Shown one piece after another: positions 58,350 through 64,000 of a DNA stretch of 64,000 nucleotides. The translations under genes were made by a program, and so were the position numbers. Location of the stretch: positions 25,438,774 to 25,502,773 of the forward strand of contig NC_050468.1 of NCBI RefSeq assembly GCF_013373865.1, in the 5' to 3' direction. The first letter of the stretch is position 1. Each line of letters starts with the position of its first letter. The notes below the pieces were generated by a model. The model saw only the letters and a list, made by a program, of their open reading frames with translations, ran no database searches and was not told the origin of the DNA. The DNA is from Monomorium pharaonis. Lineage: Eukaryota > Arthropoda > Insecta > Hymenoptera > Formicidae.

Positions 58350-60747
58350 AACAAAAAAATAAATAACTTTTAAATTAATAAGAGAATGGGGTTTAAACTT
58401 TATAAAAATATTCAAACATAATAATAAAACAATTTGTAAAATTAAAAAAATTTTTTGCGATATTTTAAAATATAACACATACATCCTTAAATCAGATTTA
58501 TCATAATTCACGAGTGTAAAAATCCTATAAAGATTATTTCTTTGAAATGTAAATGAGCGAGTAAAAATATATATTTTATTGCATACAATAGCAGACAATA
58601 TTTTGCAACATGGTGTTACACACGAATAAGAAGCTCGATAAAAGTCAAATTTATATCTCAATAATTAATCTTTATAAATATAGAACATAATCTTATTACA
58701 CAGAAAACTTTCCAGGAAAGCAGGAGGTTTTTGATCGTGCACGCAAACTCATCGATAATGCATCGCGATTCAATGCGACGCTCTTTGATAATTCTGCCAT
58801 TTGCAGGTTCTTATGATCTCTTTCAATTGCGTATTACGAGAGGAATGAAGGTTGTTCACATAAGAGCCCACCGTGTGTGTCACTTTTACACGCACAAAGA
58901 GAGAGATAGAATCGTAGGTAGGTTTATCTTCACAAACGGTTAGAAATCTGATCGCCCGCCATTGACACAACGGAGAGCAAGAGAGAGATAAATTCTAATT
59001 AAGGGCGACAAGTCCCGCTGGTGCGATTACTTTATATTTCCGGTCGCGCAGTGGCCGTTTTGTGTCGGGATTACGCCGGCGCCATGCTATTTCGAGACGA
59101 CATGCGTTGCACTTTATGCAACGTGTAAACTTGCCCCTGTTGAATAAATTCCGAATCGAACGATCCCGCGATCGCGGAACCCGGCTTTGTGTTATGTGCC
59201 ACGTAAAATTACAGGTCGAAATTCAAAGAACATATCCCCGCAGGAGGGAGTACGCCAGATAACTATCGCGAGATATGTTAATCGGCACTAACACTGATGA
59301 TTTCGCGATAAACGCTTCTGAATATATATCTGTGGAATATAACTAGAAGATAATAAACATTCTTGTGCAGCTACTTACTTTTTAATAATGGCAAGTCATT
59401 CATGAACCCTCCGTCGTCCACATTTGTGTTCTAAAACAGAGATATTTCATATTAAATCTAATATCAAGCTTGTTTTCTTATAAATAGATATTTTAAAGAA
59501 TTTCGAGACAATTTTTTAAAGTAAGGATATGAATTACTCATATATTGCTTTTACAGGAAATTAAGTATTTGAAGTATTTAAAAGAAAAAACTTACTTACA
59601 AAAAATTGATAAATCTATATTGATTTTTTTTTCAGAATCTCAGAATTTTTTAAGCTCAATATTAAATCCTTCATATTACAGCATTATAAAATTTAATTGT
59701 GTTGAATTCTAGACACTGTGACTTGTCTGTGATTTAAAGGAAATATTTAGTTTTTGATACATCTCATGTATTTTCAAATTTTAAAAGATCTGTGATAAAA
59801 ATAAAAAAGTGGACATAAAAATATTTAACATTATTGTGTCGAGAGCTAAGCTACTGTTACTTCCTTTTCACGAATATTTTTGCGTACAACATTCGACTGC
59901 TCGGTATGTGTTTGCTTAAGCAAAGAAAAATATTTTCGACCGCAGCAAAGTACGGTATGTTTTACAGCATTCCGTCCCGTATTGTAACAACCGTTCTGAC
60001 ATTCTATTTAACGGACGCTGAAACTTTTGATATGAACATAACCGCTTGTGTACGTTCTGTAAAAAAAATCAGATTAATCGGAAAATTAAAAGGACAAGCA
60101 ACATCGAATTATTACAACGTGGAATTTAAAGAGAGATTTTTACCGAAGAGAAAATTTGAAAAGCTAAGGAACACTTAGCTTTTTTCTCTATTTTCTACAA
60201 CTTTACATCTTAACAACTAATAAATCTAAATTCTGTCTAAATAAATTCTGCTTGAAATTAAATAAGGGGAAATGTTGTTGTTTTTCGTTTCGTTAAGTTG
60301 ATTATTACTCGTAACTCCAAAACTAACTTTTCAAACGTCACGCACGCGGGATTACAGTCGAAAACCATCTCGCGCAAGGTGTACGCAATTACGTAGCAGG
60401 TTTCCTAGTAATCGTGACGCTTCCGTTTGCAGAAACAACCCCGCGGGTTATCCTTAGTGAGCGAGAACGTCGTCGGGAGACACGTCAAGGGATGATAATA
60501 GAGAAAATATGTTGCGATTACGTACATCGTCGCTCACCTGGGGGTCGTCAACGAGGCTGCTGTGCAGAACGAGGTCGGTCTGGTCGAGGCCTGGAGGTGG
60601 TAGGAGGGCGTCAGGACGGCGTACGGCGCCATACTCGACACCCCTTCCACCGCCACCGCCGCCACCGCCGCCGCCGCCGCCTCCGCCACCACCGCCTCCG
60701 CTACTACTGCGTCCGCCGTCGTACGGGAACGACGCGTGCATGTTCGT
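15026..60747 (-). CDS. TfAP-2: Transcription factor AP-2 (TFAP2 family), 3' seven exons
   Basis: This is a sequence-specific nuclear transcription factor that binds GCC(N3)GGC-type sites as a dimer. The exons in order are 60538-60747, 59379-59430, 36096-36294, 29074-29192, 15915-16056, 15325-15496 and 15026-15163. All junctions are GT..AG and phases agree, giving 343 residues and a stop. Hallmarks are [82 protein letters not shown] and LISHGFGSPA, covering the basic region and helix-span-helix at about residues 108-310. Exon lengths 52, 119 and 142 match the vertebrate TFAP2 pattern as I remember it. The first exon here opens in phase 0 without a typical N-terminus, so the PPxY-type activation exon(s) lie beyond 64000. 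The introns are long and host an LTR retrotransposon and MITE-like elements. Insects usually have a single AP-2 gene, so the symbol is fairly safe. Confidence 0.95.
15325..15496 (-). CDS. TfAP-2: TfAP-2 penultimate exon
   Basis: Acceptor TTCTCAG|ACAAAT, donor ACAG|GTAACG. It encodes KQITKELMDLLNQDRSPLCN, then LTHFSLISHGFGSPAIVAAL, which completes the dimerisation region. Confidence 0.95.
15915..16056 (-). CDS. TfAP-2: TfAP-2 142-base exon (helix-span-helix)
   Basis: Acceptor TTTTCAG|GAGAAG, donor CCAA|GTAAGT. It encodes [20 protein letters not shown], then KQVAEYLSRQHCEPQDSYRR. Confidence 0.96.
16290..16890. repeat. Diverged direct repeat pair
   Basis: 16290-16455 and 16715-16890 align along their length with substitutions and small gaps. 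Both carry AGATTTA(T/C)AGATTTATAATT, then AATCTGT, GATGAATA/AATGAATA, GCTGT(T/G)CTTTTTA and a TTGAATTC/TTAAATTC stretch. The period is about 425 bases. Confidence 0.55.
18876..18900. repeat. (CA)n(TA)n microsatellite
   Basis: Short compound dinucleotide run, ACACAC then TATATA. Confidence 0.85.
19421..19674. mobile_element. Palindromic MITE-like element A
   Basis: The 5' arm at 19421-19477 (TACACTGAGAAAAGTG, later TTACCGATCTCT) is the imperfect inverse of 19611-19674 (AGAGATCGGTAA, later TTCTCATTA). The middle is itself GATCGG/CCGATC-rich and palindromic. No ORF is present. Confidence 0.6.
20745..21138. mobile_element. Possible inverted-repeat element
   Basis: TATAGACAGAAAAA at 20747 opposes TTTTTTCTGTGTATATA at 21121. 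Inside, AAGAATATAAAATCTTT near 20807 opposes its inverse at 21091-21110. The region is AT-rich, so chance matching is possible. Confidence 0.3.
26156..26357. mobile_element. Palindromic MITE-like element B
   Basis: About 50 bases at each end are inverse copies: TACACTGAAAAAAAAGTAAT at the left, and on the other strand from the right CTACACAGAAAAAAAATG. Both continue through an ATATGTTATTG-like phrase. The centre repeats ACTCAATACAAT and its inverse. 202 bases, no ORF. Confidence 0.65.
29074..29192 (-). CDS. TfAP-2: TfAP-2 119-base exon (basic region/helix 1)
   Basis: Acceptor TTTTTCAG, donor GGAAG|GTGAGT. It encodes RAKSKNGGRLLREKLEKIGL and [20 protein letters not shown], the DNA-contacting basic segment. 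Confidence 0.96.
34018..34044. repeat. (GA)n tract
   Basis: Short GAGA run in a CpG-rich block of the 29.2-36.1 kb AP-2 intron. Confidence 0.85.
34469..34499. repeat. Perfect 14-bp hairpin
   Basis: AAGGATATAATAAC and its exact inverse are separated by CCT. The stem is AT-rich. Confidence 0.85.
36096..36294 (-). CDS. TfAP-2: TfAP-2 exon, start of DNA-binding region
   Basis: Acceptor TTTTGCAG|ATATG, donor CGAAG|GTAAGA. It encodes NMKPSDRSEKAML, then [20 protein letters not shown] and [19 protein letters not shown], nearly invariant in the family. Confidence 0.95.
36617..36822. mobile_element. Palindromic MITE-like element C
   Basis: CTACACCGAAAAAAATG at the left and CTACACTGAGAAAAAAAT inverted from the right. 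Both continue into a GACAAAATTTTTCAACT-like phrase. 206 bases, no ORF. The ends resemble those of elements A and B. Confidence 0.6.
45886..45985. repeat. (CT)n microsatellite
   Basis: About 80 bases of uninterrupted CT, then a G interruption and more CT. Confidence 0.97.
46292..46344. repeat. (CT)n microsatellite
   Basis: About 45 bases of CT with a short imperfect end. Confidence 0.95.
46774..46829. repeat. (GA)n microsatellite
   Basis: About 55 bases of GA, opposite in strand sense to the two CT arrays within the preceding kilobase. Confidence 0.95.
47997..48214. mobile_element. Palindromic element with CACTGAT motif clusters
   Basis: The ends are inverse copies: CTCTCTAAAGTACAATCAGTG at the left (about 20 bases), CTCTCTAAATAACAATCAGTG-like from the right. 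Inside, ATCAGTG or ACACTGAT recurs at least seven times in both orientations. 218 bases, no ORF. Confidence 0.6.
50163..50209. repeat. (TCG)n trinucleotide repeat
   Basis: About 15 near-perfect units within the AP-2 intron. The Asp-rich reading it produces on the minus strand is a by-product. Confidence 0.9.
52192..52195. repeat. Target site duplication (left), CATT
   Basis: CATT directly abuts the LTR, and the same four bases lie at 57389-57392. Confidence 0.8.
52196..52392 (-). repeat. 3' LTR of the retrotransposon
   Basis: 197 bp, TG...CA ends, identical to the 5' LTR. It holds a minus-strand AATAAA (plus TTTATT at 52247-52252), a likely polyadenylation signal. Confidence 0.95.
52459..52481. 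repeat. Poly(A/T) run inside the retrotransposon 3' region
   Basis: About 20 A on the plus strand (T on the element strand) between the gag-pol stop and the 3' LTR. No classic polypurine tract adjoins the LTR; only GAGGGGTCAGG, about 15 bases away, is purine-rich. Confidence 0.7.
52514..56767 (-). CDS. Gag-Pol polyprotein with N-terminal SAP-like domain
   Basis: 1417 codons in one frame, with no frameshift between gag and pol. Residues 4-38 match the SAP pattern (LTVNDLKEILRAKNLSTSGN, then KADLVQRL). A capsid-like Gag region spans about 130-290, and two CCHC knuckles lie at C336-C349 and C359-C372. The protease motif DSG is at 421-423. Reverse transcriptase has D674 and YMDD at 737-740; RNase H has D886, E928 and D953. 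Integrase has an HHCC zinc site (H1073, H1078, C1108, C1111) and the DDE triad D1141, D1200 and E1236 (59- and 36-residue spacing). All catalytic residues are present, so it may be active. The start ATG follows a 424-base leader, and about 120 bases separate the stop from the 3' LTR. No env is present. Confidence 0.95.
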   Translation of the reverse strand: MAADLTVNDLKEILRAKNLSTSGNKADLVQRLEQADTDGTWVAEWKQGHQPSHSQSSEMDEMRQQLAAIQTTLAALTIHLETRPRTAAPSSGSTVDLRTGPGIPPPTIDATSQEAVALISDQPPRISISAMAELLGPFDGRAENYEGWAQQLELIRRTYRLTDDVARLIITGKLKGKALDWFHSRPEHLSLPIDDLILELKNMYFPKLSRMQLRKQFENRVWQRNELFSEYAHDKVILANKAKIDESELVDFLIEGIPDDILRDQARMQRFETKADLLIAFEKITLNKKNTTQNANKDVQKQANDKKGFVKSNRGNYENKTDVEGNSKSEKNEKRCYNCGTYGHLSTACDKEKRPKGSCFNCSSLEHTIKDCPNAKKKKNNNSEVSNVEVDTNIDRDYYPTVTLNFEDNEQFDIQLSTLLDSGSPISFIKFQFVKPDLILPLDDGSKKYHGLNNSKMSIIGKIEVKCMLYNCTRGIKLFVVKDETMVSPMILGRDAFKIFGLSIARPTHSTDNTNTDGAHLNEIMNIEVEKIDIATTLDINPEIPFKFKEQLSNLFGEIYVKPTRPKTPKIRTELRLRLKAHKPFQFMPRRLAYSEKSELKKITDDLLEREIIRVSESEYSSAVVLTKKKNGKIRMCIDFRTLNKYLESDNYPLPLIDDQIDVLRGKKYFSSLDLKDGFYHVEMANDSIKYTSFVTPYGQFEFLKMPFGLKVAPKYFQKYVNEILKELIDSGDVVVYMDDVLVATINLEHHLTILQEVFKILVENKLELQIAKCHFLLTEINYLGYKISEEGISPTERGTEVVLKYPVPKDLKSLQSFLGFVSYFRRFIQSFSFVAKPLYDLLKSKNQFKFGSEQLEAFNKLKQLLVDAPILAIYDPRAETELHCDASSRGFGAILLQRGTDRKLHPVFYFSKRTSDVESRYHSFELEMLAIIYALKRFRVYLYGIKFKIVTDCNSLALALKKHEINPRISRWVLELQNYEYTTEHRSGTRMTHVDGLSRCNFIGVVEDNSFETNLILTQNLDQAIAKIKADTERSESKTFEVRNGVVYRKVGEKLLFYVPSEMEKSILFKYHDELGHMGAEKVIDIISKSYWFPQLKKKVSDHLQNCFKCIAFKPPSGKSEGKIQSAPKGDKPFETIHIDHVAISDMRVKSKKYILVIIDSFTKYVKLYPTKSTTVTEVINNLEIYFTYYSKPKQIVTDRGSCFTAKEFTDFTQKRDIVHIKIATGSPQANGQVERVNRTIAPMIGKLSDTECGKNWTKIVNDIEFALNNSIHKSTKETPSMLLFGVTQRGKIHDPIAEYINDNINNNTRNLSDLRAKASDKIISQQNQVKAQADKKKKEPFKYGIGDYVMLKNIDTTAGISPKIKPRFKGPYEIIKILRNNRYIVADISGCQVTQKKYEGVWEPANMRLWRKRNQ
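57117..57148 (-). repeat. 16-bp tandem duplication in the retrotransposon leader
   Basis: CGAACCGACTACTTAA occurs twice in direct succession in the untranslated leader, between the primer site and gag. Confidence 0.85.
57176..57190 (-). promoter_or_regulatory. Candidate primer-binding site (tRNA-Leu like)
   Basis: The plus strand reads ATCCCACTTCTGA, which I recognise as the T-arm/acceptor 3' part of tRNA-Leu. On the element strand this complement starts two bases inside the 5' LTR. The usual TGG complementary to the CCA end is absent, so priming would be offset or would use a shortened tRNA. Confidence 0.5.
57192..57388 (-). repeat. 5' LTR of the retrotransposon
   Basis: 197 bp, identical to the copy at 52196-52392. 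It is expected to carry the promoter. The AATAAA equivalent is at 57243-57248 on the minus strand. No clear TATA box was seen. Confidence 0.95.
57389..57392. repeat. Target site duplication (right), CATT
   Basis: Matches 52192-52195. Confidence 0.8.
57591..57824 (-). CDS. Unrecognised coding-like ORF, 77 codons, next to the retrotransposon
   Basis: I do not recognise it. The frame is open from about 57900 to the stop at 57591, with the first ATG at 57824 (MLLQITVDVDYKETCTMPNF, later SYPINELNGEDSREFAVEV). Composition is balanced and protein-like rather than low-complexity. It starts about 200 bases right of the 5' LTR, in the same orientation, inside the AP-2 intron. No convincing splice sites were found. 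It could be a fragment of an older transposon or retrocopy, or a nested gene. Confidence 0.3.
   Translation of the reverse strand: MLLQITVDVDYKETCTMPNFASGTLVSMGDRIADSVLRKYHATQDLSYPINELNGEDSREFAVEVTPMTEIYVTFNL
58282..58346. repeat. (GA)n microsatellite
   Basis: About 64 bases of uninterrupted GA in the AP-2 intron. Confidence 0.96.
59379..59430 (-). CDS. TfAP-2: TfAP-2 52-base exon
   Basis: Acceptor CTGTTTTAG, donor AAAAA|GTAAGT. It encodes NTNVDDGGFMNDLPLLK plus one base, and joins in phase on both sides. The equivalent vertebrate TFAP2 exon is also 52 bases, from memory. Confidence 0.85.
60538..60747 (-). CDS. TfAP-2: TfAP-2 exon with polyglycine tract
   Basis: 70 codons in phase 0, from TTTCAG|ACG to CCCCAG|GTGAGC. 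It reads TNMHASFPYDGGRSSS, then 18 glycines (60646-60699, mixed GGC/GGT/GGA codons), then RGVEYGAVRRPDALL and LHSSLVDDPQ. The VRRPD and LVDDPQ parts fit insect AP-2 activation regions. The ATG at 60739-60741 might serve as an alternative start but is only three codons in. Confidence 0.85.
60646..60699 (-). repeat. TfAP-2: Gly18-encoding GGN repeat in TfAP-2
   Basis: 18 consecutive glycine codons with mixed third bases, so only partly a pure GGC repeat. Confidence 0.9.
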
Positions 60748-63700
60748 CTGAAATCAGAAACGATGTTTCAATCAAGGTGATACCGCCGGTTCGGCATTCT
60801 CTTGTAAGGAGATATTCTGAATTCTAAAATGAAATTTCCTTGAAATCCCCCCCTCCCTTTTTTGCTTTTATTTATACCATATTCGTTTTACCACTTTAAG
60901 AAATATATACATTTTATTATAACAAAAAAATATATATATGTCTTCGTACCTGTACAAATATATGTTCACAGTTTTAAAAGTCTGTTATAACCTTTAGTAA
61001 AAAGAATTTTAGAAAAATCACATATTTATTTTCAATAGATCAGAATACTTCTTTAACTTTTCGTGACCGAAAATGTTCTCGCAAATAAAAAAATTGGGAT
61101 TAGGCGTCTCATCCTCGGTTTTATTTAATTTCCGAGTCTAACGGAAATCAAAGAATTTTAATTATTAGAAGAATTTACAAAGATTCCAAAAATATAAGTT
61201 TACTTATTATAATCTCACTAATTCATATACTTTAAGTACTACGTGATAGACCGTGAAGTAGAGAAATATAGAAGAAATCATAGAATCGTTAAAGGGTTTT
61301 GGGTCAAACTTTTAGCAAAACATTCAAACATTAAACTTTTAATATTACTGGCCAATAGAAATCATATATATTGCATAGAGGAAATTACAAAAGTACTGAT
61401 TTTCCCAGTTTCACACGTGCATATTTCAAAAACGACCAAAAAGATTGCTAATTTATATTAATAATTTTTATTGAAGAATGCGCGTGACATCAGGATGTAA
61501 AATCTCTTGGATTGCGAGATATAAACATAAATTTCTAAGCTTGGCTTCTTTATGTTGAATGAAATTTAAAACGATGTAACTTTAGATGCAAAAATGGTTG
61601 TTTCAAAGACGCAAATGATTTATTTCAAAAACTCGTCTAAAGTTAAAGCTACTGTTGAAGTCGAATTAAACGTAACTGATGCGAAATGATTGCCAATGCA
61701 ATTATACAACGTATCTGTATATTGATACAGAGATAATATGCGTAAAAGGGAGCTAAAATTTATAATCAAAGTTAACGCGGACCGGATCTAATTCGATAGT
61801 TGTTAATTTGGTATCGCGGGAGAATGGGAGGGCTGCACGACACGGTGCGATAGGCAGTAAATAAATAAAGGCCGAAGGTCGGCAACGAAGTAAAAGGTTG
61901 CCGTGTCCACGAGGAGAAAAATTGCCTCGATTGCCGGTATGTAACGGATCCGTGACGGGTAGAAATCCTCCGATATCCTGCGTGATGATTTTGTACCGTA
62001 TTTAGGATGATAATGAGAGGAAAACAGTAAGCCATAAGCCATAACCGCGCCGCCATTAGCGGAACAGCATCCGCAATTAACTTCTAGGCACAGTGTATAA
62101 ATTATATGTCTATTGAATATTTACATACTTATTCATATTTATTATTGAATGATGCGCAGTCATATTTCTACGTAATGCCCGCGTAACGTAGTAATAATAA
62201 CGAAGCGTACGATTCTACTGTTTGGTTTTTATTTTGCGACATAAAATACGATTCTTTATTCCATATAGCTCATACAAAATTATAAAAACAACTACCATTA
62301 ATATAAAGAATATTAATGACTCCGCAAATCAATGGCTTTTCGTTAATGTATTTTTTATTGCCAAACATGTCAGCCTGTACAACTGTAAATGTTATTTTAC
62401 AACTGGATTATAGTTTTAATACAAAAGATAATCAAAGTAAAAATCGAGTTTCAAAATTGTATTGTTTTTATGTACGTAAACAAATATTTTACTTTACATA
62501 TATAATAATAAATGTTGATGTGTTATAATATATAAAGATTATCATAAAAACATCAATTTTGAGAAATATCAGAAAGGCAAATAGGAATTAAAGACTGTCT
62601 TATCTTAAGTTATCTTGCTACCCTCGTCGGGAGAAAATCCGATCAGTTTAAAAGGCACGCTAAAAGTGAATAAACAAATTAAATGCATTTTTCGAATTTA
62701 TAAGGTTGGCATAGGTACGCGACTGCTTCGCGCTATTAGAATAACAGGAAGATATTATCTACCCTTTCAGGTAACGGAATTACTATCCTGTATATGCCTC
62801 AACATTCACGCTGGTTACTCTCGCCAATCTCGAAAGGAGGAGCGGCTGATGACGATGACTCGTCGAAACAACGTAAGTATTGCGTGTACATCACATTGTC
62901 GCGCTGCAGCCTCAGCTGCTCGTGTGTTCAGCGTGTGCTTCATTAAACGGTACCCACGGCGAAAATGATCGGCGATATCGCGACACCTCCGCGCCGCGCG
63001 TGTCGACAAATTACGGGCAAGTGCCGGCTCTCCGATCCGGATGAAGATTCTACCTTCAGGCACGCAGCACGAATTCACCATCGGTCTTCATTTGTAGCTC
63101 GCGTCCCGTAAAGCTAGGCGCAATTTACCTCGCGCCGCGTCGCCATCGCGTCGTCGCACCAGGTCGGCATGTAATAGGGTTTCAAATGGGAGGGAAGAAT
63201 AGTCGGTGAAGCGAACGCGCGCGTAAAGGATGACGGCAGGAATCCTCGCGCTATAAAAGTTCTCTTATGTCATCGATAAAGACGAGCGAGCTGGCGTGGA
63301 TCTTTAATGGATCCCGCCGATCGCGTAATTACTCGCGTTATTCTCCGCGATGAACATGGGCGGCTTTAAAGTTGTTTCTTAAAGCAGATACGCCTGTCGA
63401 CGTGCGTAAAGTGCCTCAGAAGAAGTCGTCGCGAGGCCTCCCTTCGACTTCAAGGCGGTGTTTTCTATACAGCTATCTTGATTGGATGAAATTTTTCTGA
63501 ACAGTTTCCTTCGTACATCCTTAGCGCTGATTGTGTGTTCCATTAAATGGGTTAAACTTTTTGCACCTCTATTATCTTTTTATATAATTATCTTCCAATT
63601 TTTTAGTACTTTTAATTCTTGGGAATTTTATATTCTTTTGTTAAACTGATACAATATGTATATTTGTTTCGATATATCATTAATATGTTTCCTATATGAT

Positions 63701-64000
63701 AATTTGATTGGATAAAATCTTTTTAAACGGTTATCTTTATTTTTGTTAAATGTTAAAAATTGTTTAAATATACATTTAATATTTAGACTTTTTAAGAATA
63801 TTACACACATACATTCGTCAAACTTAAGTACATTTGCGATACTTTCGTTTCTTTTTATTTATAAGAAACTATAATAATAAAAATACAAAAATTGAAATTT
63901 TAATTGAGAGATTACACTTCAGAGCAAATAAGGACAACTGATTCCTATTTATTTAATGATATACATATAGTGCGACAGTAGAGATTTCTCTTGATATATT
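60748..64000 (-). other. TfAP-2 upstream intron (partial)
   Basis: This lies upstream of the polyglycine exon to the window end. AT-rich, with GC-richer patches at 61.76-62.06 and 62.8-63.5 kb. I found no further AP-2 exon. Confidence 0.45.

Larger units (their letters stand above)
36295..59378 (-). other. TfAP-2 intron (23.1 kb)
   Basis: It contains the LTR retrotransposon, palindromic elements at 36.6 and 48.0 kb, long CT/GA arrays and a (TCG)n run. CpG-rich patches lie at 37.1-38.9, 42.0-44.0, 47.0-47.3, 48.6-49.4 and 51.1-51.7 kb. Long overlapping ORFs in those patches have no recognisable content. Confidence 0.5.

Noticed and set aside
59834..60178. 114-codon plus-strand ORF in an AP-2 intron
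   Set aside because: AT-rich, Lys/Phe/Ile-rich translation without motif or splice context; could be chance.

Overview
This is a stretch of an insect nuclear genome. AT-rich introns and spacers alternate with short CpG-rich islands. The genes are split by GT..AG introns, and microsatellites, small palindromic elements and one full-length LTR retrotransposon are present. The gene set (BCKDHB, a Sam68/KHDRBS-type KH protein and transcription factor AP-2), the composition and the repeat style fit a hymenopteran, probably an ant. That placement is an inference. I identified the genes by reading translations and splice phases; no database search was run.

Layout. (1) 1-2056, minus strand: the 5' end of BCKDHB, the mitochondrial E1-beta subunit of branched-chain 2-oxoacid dehydrogenase. 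It runs off the left edge. (2) 2057-3265: a CpG-rich island shared head to head with the next gene, a candidate bidirectional promoter. (3) 3266-8624 (UTR or alternative exon to about 10.4 kb), plus strand: a complete KHDRBS/Sam68-like RNA-binding protein, nine or ten coding exons, with at least three possible C-termini. (4) 11.68-12.62 kb, minus strand: a candidate three-exon gene of 256 codons that I do not recognise. (5) 15026-60747, minus strand: transcription factor AP-2, seven exons giving 343 residues that include the whole DNA-binding and helix-span-helix region. The N-terminal exon(s) lie beyond base 64000. Its introns fill most of the window.

Inside the 23-kb AP-2 intron, and in the same orientation, sits a 5193-bp Ty3/gypsy-type LTR retrotransposon (52196-57388). 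Its 197-bp LTRs are identical, it has a 4-bp CATT target duplication, and one uninterrupted 1417-codon gag-pol frame opens with a SAP-like domain. It looks young and structurally intact. Beside it, at 57.6 kb, is an isolated coding-like ORF of unknown origin.

Other non-coding structure: several palindromic MITE-like elements (4.0, 19.4, 26.2, 36.6 and 48.0 kb), three of which share related termini; a diverged tandem repeat at 7.1 kb; a diverged direct repeat pair at 16.3/16.7 kb; long CA, CT/GA and TCG microsatellites; and a 14-bp perfect hairpin at 34.5 kb. I found no tRNA, rRNA or CRISPR array.
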